Below, in pieces: positions 54,761 to 62,670 of a DNA stretch of 64,000 bases (the first letter of the stretch is position 1; every line of letters starts with the position of its first letter). The stretch comes from Pedobacter sp. ASV28 (GTDB lineage Bacteria; Bacteroidota; Bacteroidia; Sphingobacteriales; Sphingobacteriaceae). Where the stretch lies: contig NZ_JAELTN010000005.1 in the NCBI RefSeq assembly GCF_016428855.1, forward strand, positions 1 to 64,000, written 5' to 3'. The position numbers and the translations under genes are program-made. Under the pieces are notes generated by a model that made no database searches, had not been told where the DNA came from, and worked only from the letters and a program-made list of their open reading frames with translations.

Positions 54761-57049
54761 ATGAAAAAAACATTTTTAACGGTTCCACTTATTGCACTGT
54801 CCTTATTTGCATCTGCACAACAAAAGACCAATCCTGTTATCGACCAAAAGGTGAAAGCCTTATTGGCTAAAATGACTTTAGCAGAAAAGGTAGGTCAAAT
54901 GGCCCAGATCACCATGGATGTACTGACCAATGGTAAAGATAGATATAGTAGCTATGAGCCCATAACATTAAATCAGCAACAGCTAGAACATGCCTTAATA
55001 AAGTATAAGGTAGGTTCTGTGCTCAACACGGCAAACAATAGGGCTCGTACCAGGGAAGTATGGTACCAGATCATTAATAAAATACAGGAAACGGGTAAAG
55101 GTCGTTTAAATATTCCCGTACTTTACGGCATTGATGCCATACATGGTGCCACCTATACCGCCGATGCCACCATGTTTCCCCAGCAAATTGGACAGGCCGC
55201 AACCCGTAATAGAGATTTGGTTTACAAAGGAGCAGAAATTACCGCCTATGAAACCCGGGCAAGTGCCATTCCCTGGAATTTCTCGCCAGTGTTAGATCTT
55301 TCCCCAGATCCGCGCTTTCCACGTCAATGGGAAACTTTTGGCGAAGACCCTTATCTCATTGCTGAACTAGGCCTACAAATGGTAAAGGGATTTGAAGGTA
55401 ACAATATTGCCGACCCTTATCGGGTAGCTTCTTGTATCAAACACTTTCTGGGCTATCAAGTAGCTACTTCTGGTAAAGATAGAACTCCAGCCTATATTCC
55501 AGATCATGTACTAAGAGATTACCATCTTCCTCCATTTAAAGCCGCTATAGCAGCTGGAGCTCATAGCATTATGATTAACTCTGGCATAATTAACGGTGTA
55601 CCAGTACATGCCAATTACCAGTTATTGACCAAACTTTTAAGAGAAGAACTGGGCTTTAAAGGCCTAATTGTTACCGATTGGGGGGATATAGAAAATCTAC
55701 ATACCAGAGACCGCGTAGCTAAAGACCATAAAGAAGCCATTATGTTGGCCATTAATGCTGGAATTGATATGTCAATGATTGCCTATGACTATGAAAGATT
55801 CTGCGATAACCTCATTGCACTGGTCAAAGAGGGAAAGGTTAAAGAATCCAGGATCAATGATGCTGTTACACATATACTAACCTTAAAATATCAATTAGGT
55901 TTATTTGAACAACCCGTCCACGATTTTAAACAATATCCAAAATTTGGCAGCAAAGAGTTTGAGCAAGCTGCTTATCAAACTGCGGCAGAGTCGATAACGC
56001 TATTAAAAAATGTCAAGAGCATACTTCCCCTAAAAAAGGGCACAAAACTATTAGTGACAGGTCCAAACGCCAACTCCATGCGTACACTTAATGGTGGCTG
56101 GACCTATTCATGGCAAGGAGAAAAAGTAGAGGAGTTTGCGGCTAAATACCACACTATTCTAGAGGCAATTACACAAAAAACAGGACAGGACAATGTAACT
56201 TTTGTAGAGGGGGTAAGCTATAAAATGGAGGGCAAATATTTCGAGGAATTTGAAAATGGAATTGACCATGCCATAAAAGCAGCCAAAGATGCTGATGCCA
56301 TTGTGCTTTGTCTGGGAGAAAACTCTTATACCGAAAGTCCAGGCAATTTAAGTGATTTATATATTTCTGACCTGCAAACAAAGTTGGCATTGCAATTAGC
56401 GGCCACTGGCAAACCAATCATTTTGGTACTCAATGAAGGTAGACCTAGGTTGATCAGCAAATTTGAACCACAAATGGCTGCTGTTATACAAACCTATTTA
56501 CCTGGAAATTATGGGGGCGATGCTTTGGCTGATATTATTTTTGGTGAGGTTAACCCTTCTGGAAAACTACCCTATAACTATCCTAAGTTCCCTAATTCGC
56601 TAGTAGGCTACAGCCATAAACCTTCCGAAAACAGAGAGGTAATGCAAGGGGTTTACAATTACGATGCGGACTATAATCCGCAATATGAATTTGGCTTTGG
56701 CTTAAGTTATACCACTTTTAAATTCGATAACTTAAAACTAAGTGCCGAAAAAATTAAAGCCGATCAAGAACTAATCGTTTCTGTTGAAGTAAGCAATACG
56801 GGCAGCAGAGAGGGTAAAGAAGTAGTTGAACTTTATCTGAGTGATCTATATGCCTCGTTAACACCAGATGTAAAAAGACTTCGTGGTTTCGAAAAAATTA
56901 ACCTTAAGCCGGGTGAAAAGCAGACCATAACTTTCAAACTCAATAAGAAAGATTTCTCATTCACCAATCTTCATCATATTACGGTGGTAGAGCCTGGAGA
57001 ATTTAAGGTACAGATTGGCAACCTAAGTAAAAACTTTAGGGTAGAATAG
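54761..57049 (+). CDS. bglX: GH3 beta-glucosidase
   Basis: 762 residues with a signal peptide (KKTFLTVPLIALSLFASAQ), periplasmic. The nucleophile is D306 in GLIVTDWGD; KHFLGYQ and the substrate-binding DLSPDPRFPRQWETFGEDPY also match GH3. The C-terminal (alpha/beta) sandwich and fibronectin-III-like domain are complete (SREGKEVVELYLSDLYASL). It releases glucose from beta-linked oligosaccharides, the last step after GH16 and GH128. It has its own terminator after it; transcription from a separate promoter after the 54684 terminator is expected. Confidence 0.95.
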   Translation: MKKTFLTVPLIALSLFASAQQKTNPVIDQKVKALLAKMTLAEKVGQMAQITMDVLTNGKDRYSSYEPITLNQQQLEHALIKYKVGSVLNTANNRARTREVWYQIINKIQETGKGRLNIPVLYGIDAIHGATYTADATMFPQQIGQAATRNRDLVYKGAEITAYETRASAIPWNFSPVLDLSPDPRFPRQWETFGEDPYLIAELGLQMVKGFEGNNIADPYRVASCIKHFLGYQVATSGKDRTPAYIPDHVLRDYHLPPFKAAIAAGAHSIMINSGIINGVPVHANYQLLTKLLREELGFKGLIVTDWGDIENLHTRDRVAKDHKEAIMLAINAGIDMSMIAYDYERFCDNLIALVKEGKVKESRINDAVTHILTLKYQLGLFEQPVHDFKQYPKFGSKEFEQAAYQTAAESITLLKNVKSILPLKKGTKLLVTGPNANSMRTLNGGWTYSWQGEKVEEFAAKYHTILEAITQKTGQDNVTFVEGVSYKMEGKYFEEFENGIDHAIKAAKDADAIVLCLGENSYTESPGNLSDLYISDLQTKLALQLAATGKPIILVLNEGRPRLISKFEPQMAAVIQTYLPGNYGGDALADIIFGEVNPSGKLPYNYPKFPNSLVGYSHKPSENREVMQGVYNYDADYNPQYEFGFGLSYTTFKFDNLKLSAEKIKADQELIVSVEVSNTGSREGKEVVELYLSDLYASLTPDVKRLRGFEKINLKPGEKQTITFKLNKKDFSFTNLHHITVVEPGEFKVQIGNLSKNFRVE

Positions 57050-57106
57050 CTTCTCTCTGTAGTTTAAATGTTAATAAATTATCCTATTGGATATTTTTAT
57101 ATTCTT

Positions 57107-57140
57107 AATACCATTCCATTTCAAATAGAATGGTATTTTT
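57107..57140 (+). terminator. Rho-independent terminator after bglX
   Basis: AATACCATTC (57107-57116) and GAATGGTATT (57128-57137) form a 10-base stem with an 11-base loop followed by T3. The T run overlaps the next promoter box. Confidence 0.75.
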
Positions 57141-57141
57141 G
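57134..57141 (+). promoter_or_regulatory. TAnnTTTG -7 box for tatC, overlapping the upstream terminator
   Basis: TATTTTTG at 57134-57141 is a perfect TAnnTTTG and lies 16 bases before the tatC ATG. It shares bases with the right arm and T run of the bglX terminator, a compact stop/start arrangement. No TTTG -33 element is evident. Confidence 0.5.
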
Positions 57142-57157
57142 TTTATAAATAAATGCA

Positions 57158-58039
57158 ATGAGCAACAATAGAACCAAAGATTTAATCGATTCGATAAAGA
57201 ACAAAGGAAAAAGTTTAGAGGCAGAAATGTCCTTCTTCGATCATTTAGATGTATTACGCAAACATTTGCTGAGAGCATTGGCCGTTATTACATTGTTGGT
57301 ATGTTTGGCTTTTTATTTTACTGATTTTATTTGGCATGATGTAATCATGGCACCTAAAAACGCAGATTTTTGGACTTATCGTATGATGTGTAAGCTCGTA
57401 GAGGCATTCCCTTCCATTGGCAACGAATTCTGCATTACGGACATTAAGGCAAAAATCATCAATACCGAAATGTCGGGGCAGTTTACCCTTCAAATGAACT
57501 CCTGTATTATGGCGGGCATCATCTTGGGCATTCCTTATTTATTATTTGAAATATGGTTGTTTATCAAACCGGCCTTATTGGAAAATGAAAGAAAATCTGC
57601 CAGCGGCTTTGTTTTCTTTGCTTCATTCCTATTTGCATTAGGCTTATTGTTTGGCTATTACCTCATTTGCCCTTTGTCCATTAACTTTTTGATCAATTAT
57701 ACTGTGGATACCAGTATTGAAAATACTTTTACCATTTCTTCCTACTTATCTACAGTGTTAACCTTAACCATTGGCTCGGGTATTATTTTCCAATTACCGG
57801 TAGTGATCTATATCCTATCTAAACTAGGGATCATGACACCAAAGTTCATGAGATCTACCAGAAGGTATGCGGCTGTTCTAATTCTGATAGTGGCCGCGGT
57901 AGTTACACCTACTGCCGATCCATATACTATGCTCATTGTGGCTTTCCCTCTGTTCTTGTTATATGAACTAAGTATCATGATATCGGCACGAATAGAAAAA
58001 AAGAAACAGAAAGCCGAACTTGCCTTTTATAAAAAATAA
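57158..58039 (+). CDS. tatC: Sec-independent protein translocase TatC
   Basis: 293 residues, six membrane segments. The N-terminal MSFFDHLDVLRKHLLRAL contains the conserved E/D-HL-x-x-LR-x-R/H signature region, and KPALLENERKSASGFV has the conserved loop Glu. Residues 60-100 contain a longer insert (DFWTYRMMCKLVEAFPSIGNEFCI) than in E. coli TatC. With TatA it exports folded proteins with twin-arginine signals. No tatA gene is in the window, so it is encoded elsewhere. Confidence 0.95.
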   Translation: MSNNRTKDLIDSIKNKGKSLEAEMSFFDHLDVLRKHLLRALAVITLLVCLAFYFTDFIWHDVIMAPKNADFWTYRMMCKLVEAFPSIGNEFCITDIKAKIINTEMSGQFTLQMNSCIMAGIILGIPYLLFEIWLFIKPALLENERKSASGFVFFASFLFALGLLFGYYLICPLSINFLINYTVDTSIENTFTISSYLSTVLTLTIGSGIIFQLPVVIYILSKLGIMTPKFMRSTRRYAAVLILIVAAVVTPTADPYTMLIVAFPLFLLYELSIMISARIEKKKQKAELAFYKK

Positions 58040-58140
58040 TCATCCGCTAATTCAATAAAATAGTTTTGAAACGGTCAATATCACGACCAAAGCAACAAAA
58101 TATTTACCATCGAAATATATAATTCTATATACATTTGAAT

Positions 58141-58581
58141 ATGTCTACAGCTAACAAATTAAAGCTTGCCATCGGTGCCGATCATGCAGGATTTGAGTAC
58201 AAGGAAATTTTAAAGGAATTTCTTATCCATTATGAAGTAAAAGATTTTGGTACTTATAGCACAGATTCTGTTGACTATCCTGATTTTGCTCATCCTGTAG
58301 CCAGTGCTGTAGAAAACAAAGAATTTGATTTTGGGATACTGGTATGTGGAAGTGCACAAGGCGTATCCATTACGGCCAATAAACACCAGGGAATTAGGGC
58401 AGCAGTATGTTGGTTAACAGAAATTGCCTCATTGGCCAGACAACATAACAATGCGAATGTGATTTGCATCCCTGCCCGCTTTGTGACAACGGAACTTGCT
58501 AAAGAAATGGTAACAACCTTTCTCGAAACCCCTTTTGAAGGGGGTAGGCATGAAAATAGGGTTAACAAAATATCCTGCTAA
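58141..58581 (+). CDS. rpiB: Ribose-5-phosphate isomerase B
   Basis: 146 residues from ATG 58141 (MSTANKLKLAIGADHAGFEY); a TTG at 58135 in the same frame lies inside a TACATTTG box and is not used. The active-site block ILVCGSAQGVSITANKHQGIRA holds the catalytic Cys; AQ replaces the GN usual in E. coli (CGSGNG). DHAGFEYKE and RHENRVNKI are standard. It interconverts ribose and ribulose 5-phosphates. Confidence 0.95.
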   Translation: MSTANKLKLAIGADHAGFEYKEILKEFLIHYEVKDFGTYSTDSVDYPDFAHPVASAVENKEFDFGILVCGSAQGVSITANKHQGIRAAVCWLTEIASLARQHNNANVICIPARFVTTELAKEMVTTFLETPFEGGRHENRVNKISC

Positions 58582-58617
58582 TCAAAAACTAATTAAGCAT
58601 AACCTTAACTAATAAAA

Positions 58618-60255
58618 ATGAATAAAAAGTTCTTATATACCGGACTCGCCTTAATGATGAGTCTTGGTACTATGGCACAAGATAAAACGGCCATAAAATT
58701 TAGTGATCCAGTCAACAAGGATAGAGCTTATGCACACTTGTCTATTCTTGCCTCAGATGAATATGAAGGTCGTGAAACAGGCAAGAAGGGAGCTTGGATG
58801 GCGGCAGAGTATATCAAGAAGCAATTCCAAAGCTTTGGCTTAACAGGCCCTGTAAAGGGTAGCACTGATCCCTATTTTCAAAAAGTTGGCCTATCCAGCT
58901 ACAATGTTGTAAATAGTACTTTAGTACTTAATGGCAAGGAAAAACAGGTTTACAAAGACTTTCAAATTGCCAATAACAGCGTTAGTTTAGCAGGTTTAGA
59001 CCTGGCAATAAACGAAGTGGTCTTTGTAGGCTATGGATTATCTAGAGATGGCTATAACGATTTAGAAGGAGTGAATATTGAAGGAAAAGCAGTAATGGTA
59101 TTCTCATCTGGAGAACCCAATGCTTTTAAGGCTACTGATGGCAAAAAAGTTAGCCCTAGGGCCGCAATGCTGGCCAGACAAAAAATGATTAACAATCTTC
59201 TAGCGGGAAAACCGAAGGCGATTATTTTCATTGACCTAAACTTCAACAATATTCCTGAACAAACTAAAATTGCTTCAGCTAATAGCAGGTTGATGCTACA
59301 AAATGCCGCCACTGCAGAAAACTTAAAGAAACAACCAGCGTTTGTTTCTTTGACTATCTCTAAAGAAACCGCCAATGAAATTTTAAGCACCGGAAACACA
59401 TCTGTTGATGCTGTCATCAATAAAATTAACCAAACAGGTAAGCCTGCCAGCCAAACTTTCAATGTAAATATCATTGCAAAAGCACAAAAAAAGAAAGTTG
59501 AGGTACGAGCAGAAAATGTACTCGGCTTTCTGGAAGGCTCTGATCCTAAACTAAAAAATGAAATACTTGTACTTACAGGTCACTATGACCATATTGGATT
59601 AGTGAACGATCCCAATGCAAAAGACAAAGTAAATAATGGTGCAGATGACGATGGCTCTGGCACTACTGGCGTACTTTTAATGGCCGAAGCTTTTTCAAAA
59701 GCAAAAAAAGCAGGAAAAGGCCCCAAAAGAAGCATCTTATTCATGACCGTTTGCGGGGAAGAAAAAGGACTGTTAGGTTCTGAATGGTATTCAGAACACC
59801 CCGTATTTCCAGTAGAAAACACCATAGTAAATCTCAATACAGATATGATTGGACGTATTGGAGAAGAATATCTTGGTAAACCGGATAGCGCTAACTATGT
59901 GTACTCTGTTGGTTCCTATAAATTAAGTACCCAATTGGGAGATTTGAGTGAGAAGGTGAATAACACGTACACCAAATTAAAGTTAGATTACAAATATGAT
60001 GATCCAAAAGATCCTAACCAAATCTATTATCGTTCAGACCACTATAACTTTGCCAAGCTTGGCATCCCGGTAATTTTCTATTATGATGGAATGCTAGAGC
60101 AGGACTACCACCAACCTGGAGATGAAGTGAGCAAAATTAACTTTCCTTTGTTGGCCAAGCGTGCCCAGTTAATTTTTTACACTGCATGGGAAATCGCAAA
60201 TGGAGAAAAACGACCTTTTGTTGATAAGAAAGATGATGGCGGTAAAAGAAACTAA
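58618..60255 (+). CDS. Secreted M28-family zinc aminopeptidase with inserted PA-like domain
   Basis: 545 residues with a signal peptide (NKKFLYTGLALMMSLGTMAQ). The two-zinc M28 site is visible: H322 in LTGHYDHIG, D344 region in NNGADDDGSGT, E381-E382 in CGEEKGLLGS, D409 in NLNTDMIGR, and a His in RSDHYNFAKLGIP. A protease-associated-like insert (about 130-300) separates the start from the catalytic core. Predicted periplasmic or secreted; substrate is unknown. Directly downstream of rpiB (36 bases), ending at a strong hairpin. Confidence 0.93.
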   Translation: MNKKFLYTGLALMMSLGTMAQDKTAIKFSDPVNKDRAYAHLSILASDEYEGRETGKKGAWMAAEYIKKQFQSFGLTGPVKGSTDPYFQKVGLSSYNVVNSTLVLNGKEKQVYKDFQIANNSVSLAGLDLAINEVVFVGYGLSRDGYNDLEGVNIEGKAVMVFSSGEPNAFKATDGKKVSPRAAMLARQKMINNLLAGKPKAIIFIDLNFNNIPEQTKIASANSRLMLQNAATAENLKKQPAFVSLTISKETANEILSTGNTSVDAVINKINQTGKPASQTFNVNIIAKAQKKKVEVRAENVLGFLEGSDPKLKNEILVLTGHYDHIGLVNDPNAKDKVNNGADDDGSGTTGVLLMAEAFSKAKKAGKGPKRSILFMTVCGEEKGLLGSEWYSEHPVFPVENTIVNLNTDMIGRIGEEYLGKPDSANYVYSVGSYKLSTQLGDLSEKVNNTYTKLKLDYKYDDPKDPNQIYYRSDHYNFAKLGIPVIFYYDGMLEQDYHQPGDEVSKINFPLLAKRAQLIFYTAWEIANGEKRPFVDKKDDGGKRN

Positions 60256-60276
60256 CCCCATCATTTAAGCATAAAG

Positions 60277-60308
60277 AAATCCCGTTAGGTAAACTAACGG
60301 GATTTTTT
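60277..60308 (+). terminator. Rho-independent terminator after the M28 peptidase
   Basis: AAATCCCGTTAG (60277-60288) pairs over 12 bases with CTAACGGGATTT (60294-60305), loop GTAAA, followed by further T. Confidence 0.92.
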
Positions 60309-60318
60309 ATTTAAAGCA

Positions 60319-60326
60319 TATCTTTG
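60319..60326 (+). promoter_or_regulatory. TAnnTTTG -7 box for the small secreted protein gene
   Basis: TATCTTTG is a perfect TAnnTTTG just after a terminator and 8 bases before the next ATG (60335), implying an almost leaderless mRNA. No -33 element is visible because the terminator occupies that region. Confidence 0.5.
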
Positions 60327-60334
60327 TTGCATCC

Positions 60335-60880
60335 ATGAAAAAATATCGATTCATTACAGGCCTGATGGCAATTTTACTATTTATCTTAAGCACTTTTGTA
60401 TATGCCCAAGAAGGTGTAAGCTCCCGGGAATTACTTAAAAAGCAGCCTAATTTTTTAACAACTCATTTAAAAGCTAGCGATACGCTTTTCCTGAAGGATA
60501 TAGCTGTACTCAAAAATTTTATAGTGATGGATAGTGTAGATGTAGAAATACTGAAACCTCAAATTCTCTATACCCTACTTAACGAAAATACAATTGATAC
60601 CACTGCAACCTATAAAACCCTGATTGATGCCATCCTTACTTTTAAACAGGGTATTGGCTATTTAGAATTTAGAAAAGGCATTATACTCTACAAACAAATG
60701 GCCATTGTTAAAGTAAATCCCAAAAACTGGGAAAATGATCAGATCTTATTTAAAAGACTTGGCTTTACCGAGGCCGACCTCGAAGATTTCCTATTATTTA
60801 TTTCCAAACAAGAAAATAAGGACTTAAACTACAAGGAAGCATATTTAGCCTACATGAAAGAGATCGATCGTTTGCAGTAG
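60335..60880 (+). CDS. Secreted hypothetical protein
   Basis: 181 residues with a signal peptide (YRFITGLMAILLFILSTFVYAQ). The rest is mixed helix (SSRELLKKQPNFLTTHLKA; LIDAILTFKQGIGYLEFRKG; LFKRLGFTEADLEDFLLFI) with no cysteines and no motif I recognise. It stands alone between a terminator and a 236-base gap. Function unknown. Confidence 0.75.
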   Translation: MKKYRFITGLMAILLFILSTFVYAQEGVSSRELLKKQPNFLTTHLKASDTLFLKDIAVLKNFIVMDSVDVEILKPQILYTLLNENTIDTTATYKTLIDAILTFKQGIGYLEFRKGIILYKQMAIVKVNPKNWENDQILFKRLGFTEADLEDFLLFISKQENKDLNYKEAYLAYMKEIDRLQ

Positions 60881-61027
60881 CTGGCGCTCATCCTCTACTA
60901 CTGATTTATTTCACGACCAAATTGGCATTTTCTATTCAATATACCGGATCAACCTGAACCTATTAAACGTCTGGGCAACATCTCCAAAAGTGGGTACAAT
61001 TTGGCTTGCCCATTAAAAGAAATGAAT

Positions 61028-61066
61028 GTCATATGACCAGATGTTGAATAATTATATCAACATCTG
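61028..61066. promoter_or_regulatory. Two adjacent perfect palindromes upstream of lutB, likely operator
   Basis: GTCATATGAC (61028-61037) is a perfect 10-base palindrome. It is immediately followed by CAGATGTTGA (61038-61047), nine AT bases and TCAACATCTG (61057-61066), a perfect 10-base inverted repeat. They lie just upstream of the -33 position for the boxes at 61092-61109, where a repressor or activator would bind. They could instead be a hairpin at the end of an upstream transcript, but no T run follows. Confidence 0.55.
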
Positions 61067-61091
61067 TCCGTTAAACTTTAAAGCCCTCGCC

Positions 61092-61109
61092 TATTTTTGC
61101 CTATATTTG
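61092..61109 (+). promoter_or_regulatory. Two overlapping-region TAnnTTTG boxes for lutB
   Basis: TATTTTTG (61092-61099) and TATATTTG (61102-61109) both match TAnnTTTG perfectly, 18 and 8 bases before the lutB ATG. Two candidate start sites, one giving a leader of about ten bases. Confidence 0.5.
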
Positions 61110-61116
61110 AACTCTT

Positions 61117-62502
61117 ATGAATGTTGCCGAAGAATTTTTAGTAAAAGCCGATGAAAAGGCTTTCGATATACCGCATCGTAACACAATAAACTACAACATT
61201 GGCAAGTACAATGCTGCAGTAGAACGCGGTCTTTCGAAGTTTGAAAATTTAGAAGCCTCTAAGCGAAAAGCCCATGTAGTAAAATGGAGGGTAATGGAAA
61301 ACCTGGACAAGTTTTTACCTGAATTTGAATCCAATTTTCAAAAACGTGGGGGGAAGGTGATCTGGGCCAATGATGCTGCCGAAGCACAAAAAGAAATCCT
61401 ACAAATTATCCAAAGGTCTGGTGGCAAAAGCGTCATCAAATCTAAATCTATGACTACCGAAGAAATTCATTTAAACGAATTTTTAGCGGAACATGGCATT
61501 GATTCCCTAGAAAGTGATTTAGGAGAATATATCGTACAATTGTTGGGGCAAGCCCCTTATCATATTGTTACGCCGGCTATGCACCTGAGCAAGGAAGATA
61601 TTGCCAAATTGTTTAATGAAAAGTTTGGCACACCAATAGACGCTACGCCTGAACAACTTACCCAGAAAGCCCGTGAACTGCTTCGCGAAAAGTACCTAAA
61701 GGCCGACATTGGAATTACCGGAGGTAACTTTTTAATTGCCGACACTGGTAGCATTGCTTTAACAGAGAACGAAGGAAATGCCCGCTTAACCACCACATTT
61801 CCCAAAATACATATCGCCATTGTAGGGATCGAAAAATTAGTGCCATCCATTTCCGACCTAGACCTGTTTTGGCCGCTGTTGGCCAGTCATGGAACAGGAC
61901 AGAACCTTACCGTCTATAATACCATTTTAAGTGGCCCTCGACAAGCCCATGAAACTGATGGTCCTGAAGAAATGTATGTCATTTTACTGGACAATGGCCG
62001 TACACACCTGCTTGCACAAAAGGAACAAAGACAAGCGTTATACTGTATACGTTGTGGTGCTTGCCTAAATGCCTGTCCGGTGTATAAAAATATTGGGGGA
62101 CATACCTATAATACCACTTATAGTGGGCCGATTGGTTCCATTATAACGCCACATTTTAAGGGCATGAAAGCATTTAAACACCTCAGTTATGCTTCCAGCC
62201 TTTGTGGAAAATGTTCAGAAGTTTGTCCCGTAAAGATAGATATCCACAAAATGTTGCTATTGAACCGTAGAGATGCAGCCAACAACCATGACAATACCAA
62301 ATTGGAAAATTGGGGCTGGGATTTATGGAAAAAGGGCATGAAAAAACGTTCATTTATGGATTTTTTTGGAGGCAAGGCCAAGAACTTCTTTTTAAGAACC
62401 TTCTTCAAGAAAAGCTGGGGAAAATACAGGGAGATGCCAGAAGTAGCAGAAAAGTCCTTTGCCAAACGTTGGGAAGAACACCAAAAAAACAAAGAGTTGT
62501 AA
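61117..62502 (+). CDS. lutB: LutB-like LUD-domain iron-sulfur protein (L-lactate utilisation)
   Basis: 461 residues. A LUD domain (about 55-300; VIKSKSMTTEEIHLNEFLAE, then ADIGITGGNFLIADTGSIAL) is followed by two ferredoxin clusters: C310, C313, C316, C320 (CIRCGACLNACP) and C363, C366, C370 (CGKCSEVCP), one Cys short of eight by the visible count, with an additional Cys possible elsewhere. LutABC/LldEFG convert L-lactate to pyruvate. LutA and LutC genes are not in the window. Preceded by palindromes that suggest regulation; the E1 gene follows 168 bases later. Confidence 0.9.
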   Translation: MNVAEEFLVKADEKAFDIPHRNTINYNIGKYNAAVERGLSKFENLEASKRKAHVVKWRVMENLDKFLPEFESNFQKRGGKVIWANDAAEAQKEILQIIQRSGGKSVIKSKSMTTEEIHLNEFLAEHGIDSLESDLGEYIVQLLGQAPYHIVTPAMHLSKEDIAKLFNEKFGTPIDATPEQLTQKARELLREKYLKADIGITGGNFLIADTGSIALTENEGNARLTTTFPKIHIAIVGIEKLVPSISDLDLFWPLLASHGTGQNLTVYNTILSGPRQAHETDGPEEMYVILLDNGRTHLLAQKEQRQALYCIRCGACLNACPVYKNIGGHTYNTTYSGPIGSIITPHFKGMKAFKHLSYASSLCGKCSEVCPVKIDIHKMLLLNRRDAANNHDNTKLENWGWDLWKKGMKKRSFMDFFGGKAKNFFLRTFFKKSWGKYREMPEVAEKSFAKRWEEHQKNKEL

Positions 62503-62670
62503 AATGAGAATGCAGCTAGATCTAGTAGTGTCATTTTTCAATTAAAGTGTCAAATCTATAATTTTAAGTCTTTGTTGACTATCCCCATTTATTAGTCTAA
62601 GCCTTAAAGTCTTAAGTTTGGAGTTGGACGTATAATCAATATCTTTATACTTTATACTTTATAAACTATT

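Noticed and set aside
58130..58137. TACATTTG as rpiB promoter
   Set aside because: It ends 3 bases before the rpiB ATG, leaving no room for the start site; kept only as coincidental match.
62516..62525. CTAGATCTAG palindrome after lutB
   Set aside because: A 10-base palindrome without T run or flanking conservation; too weak to call terminator or operator.
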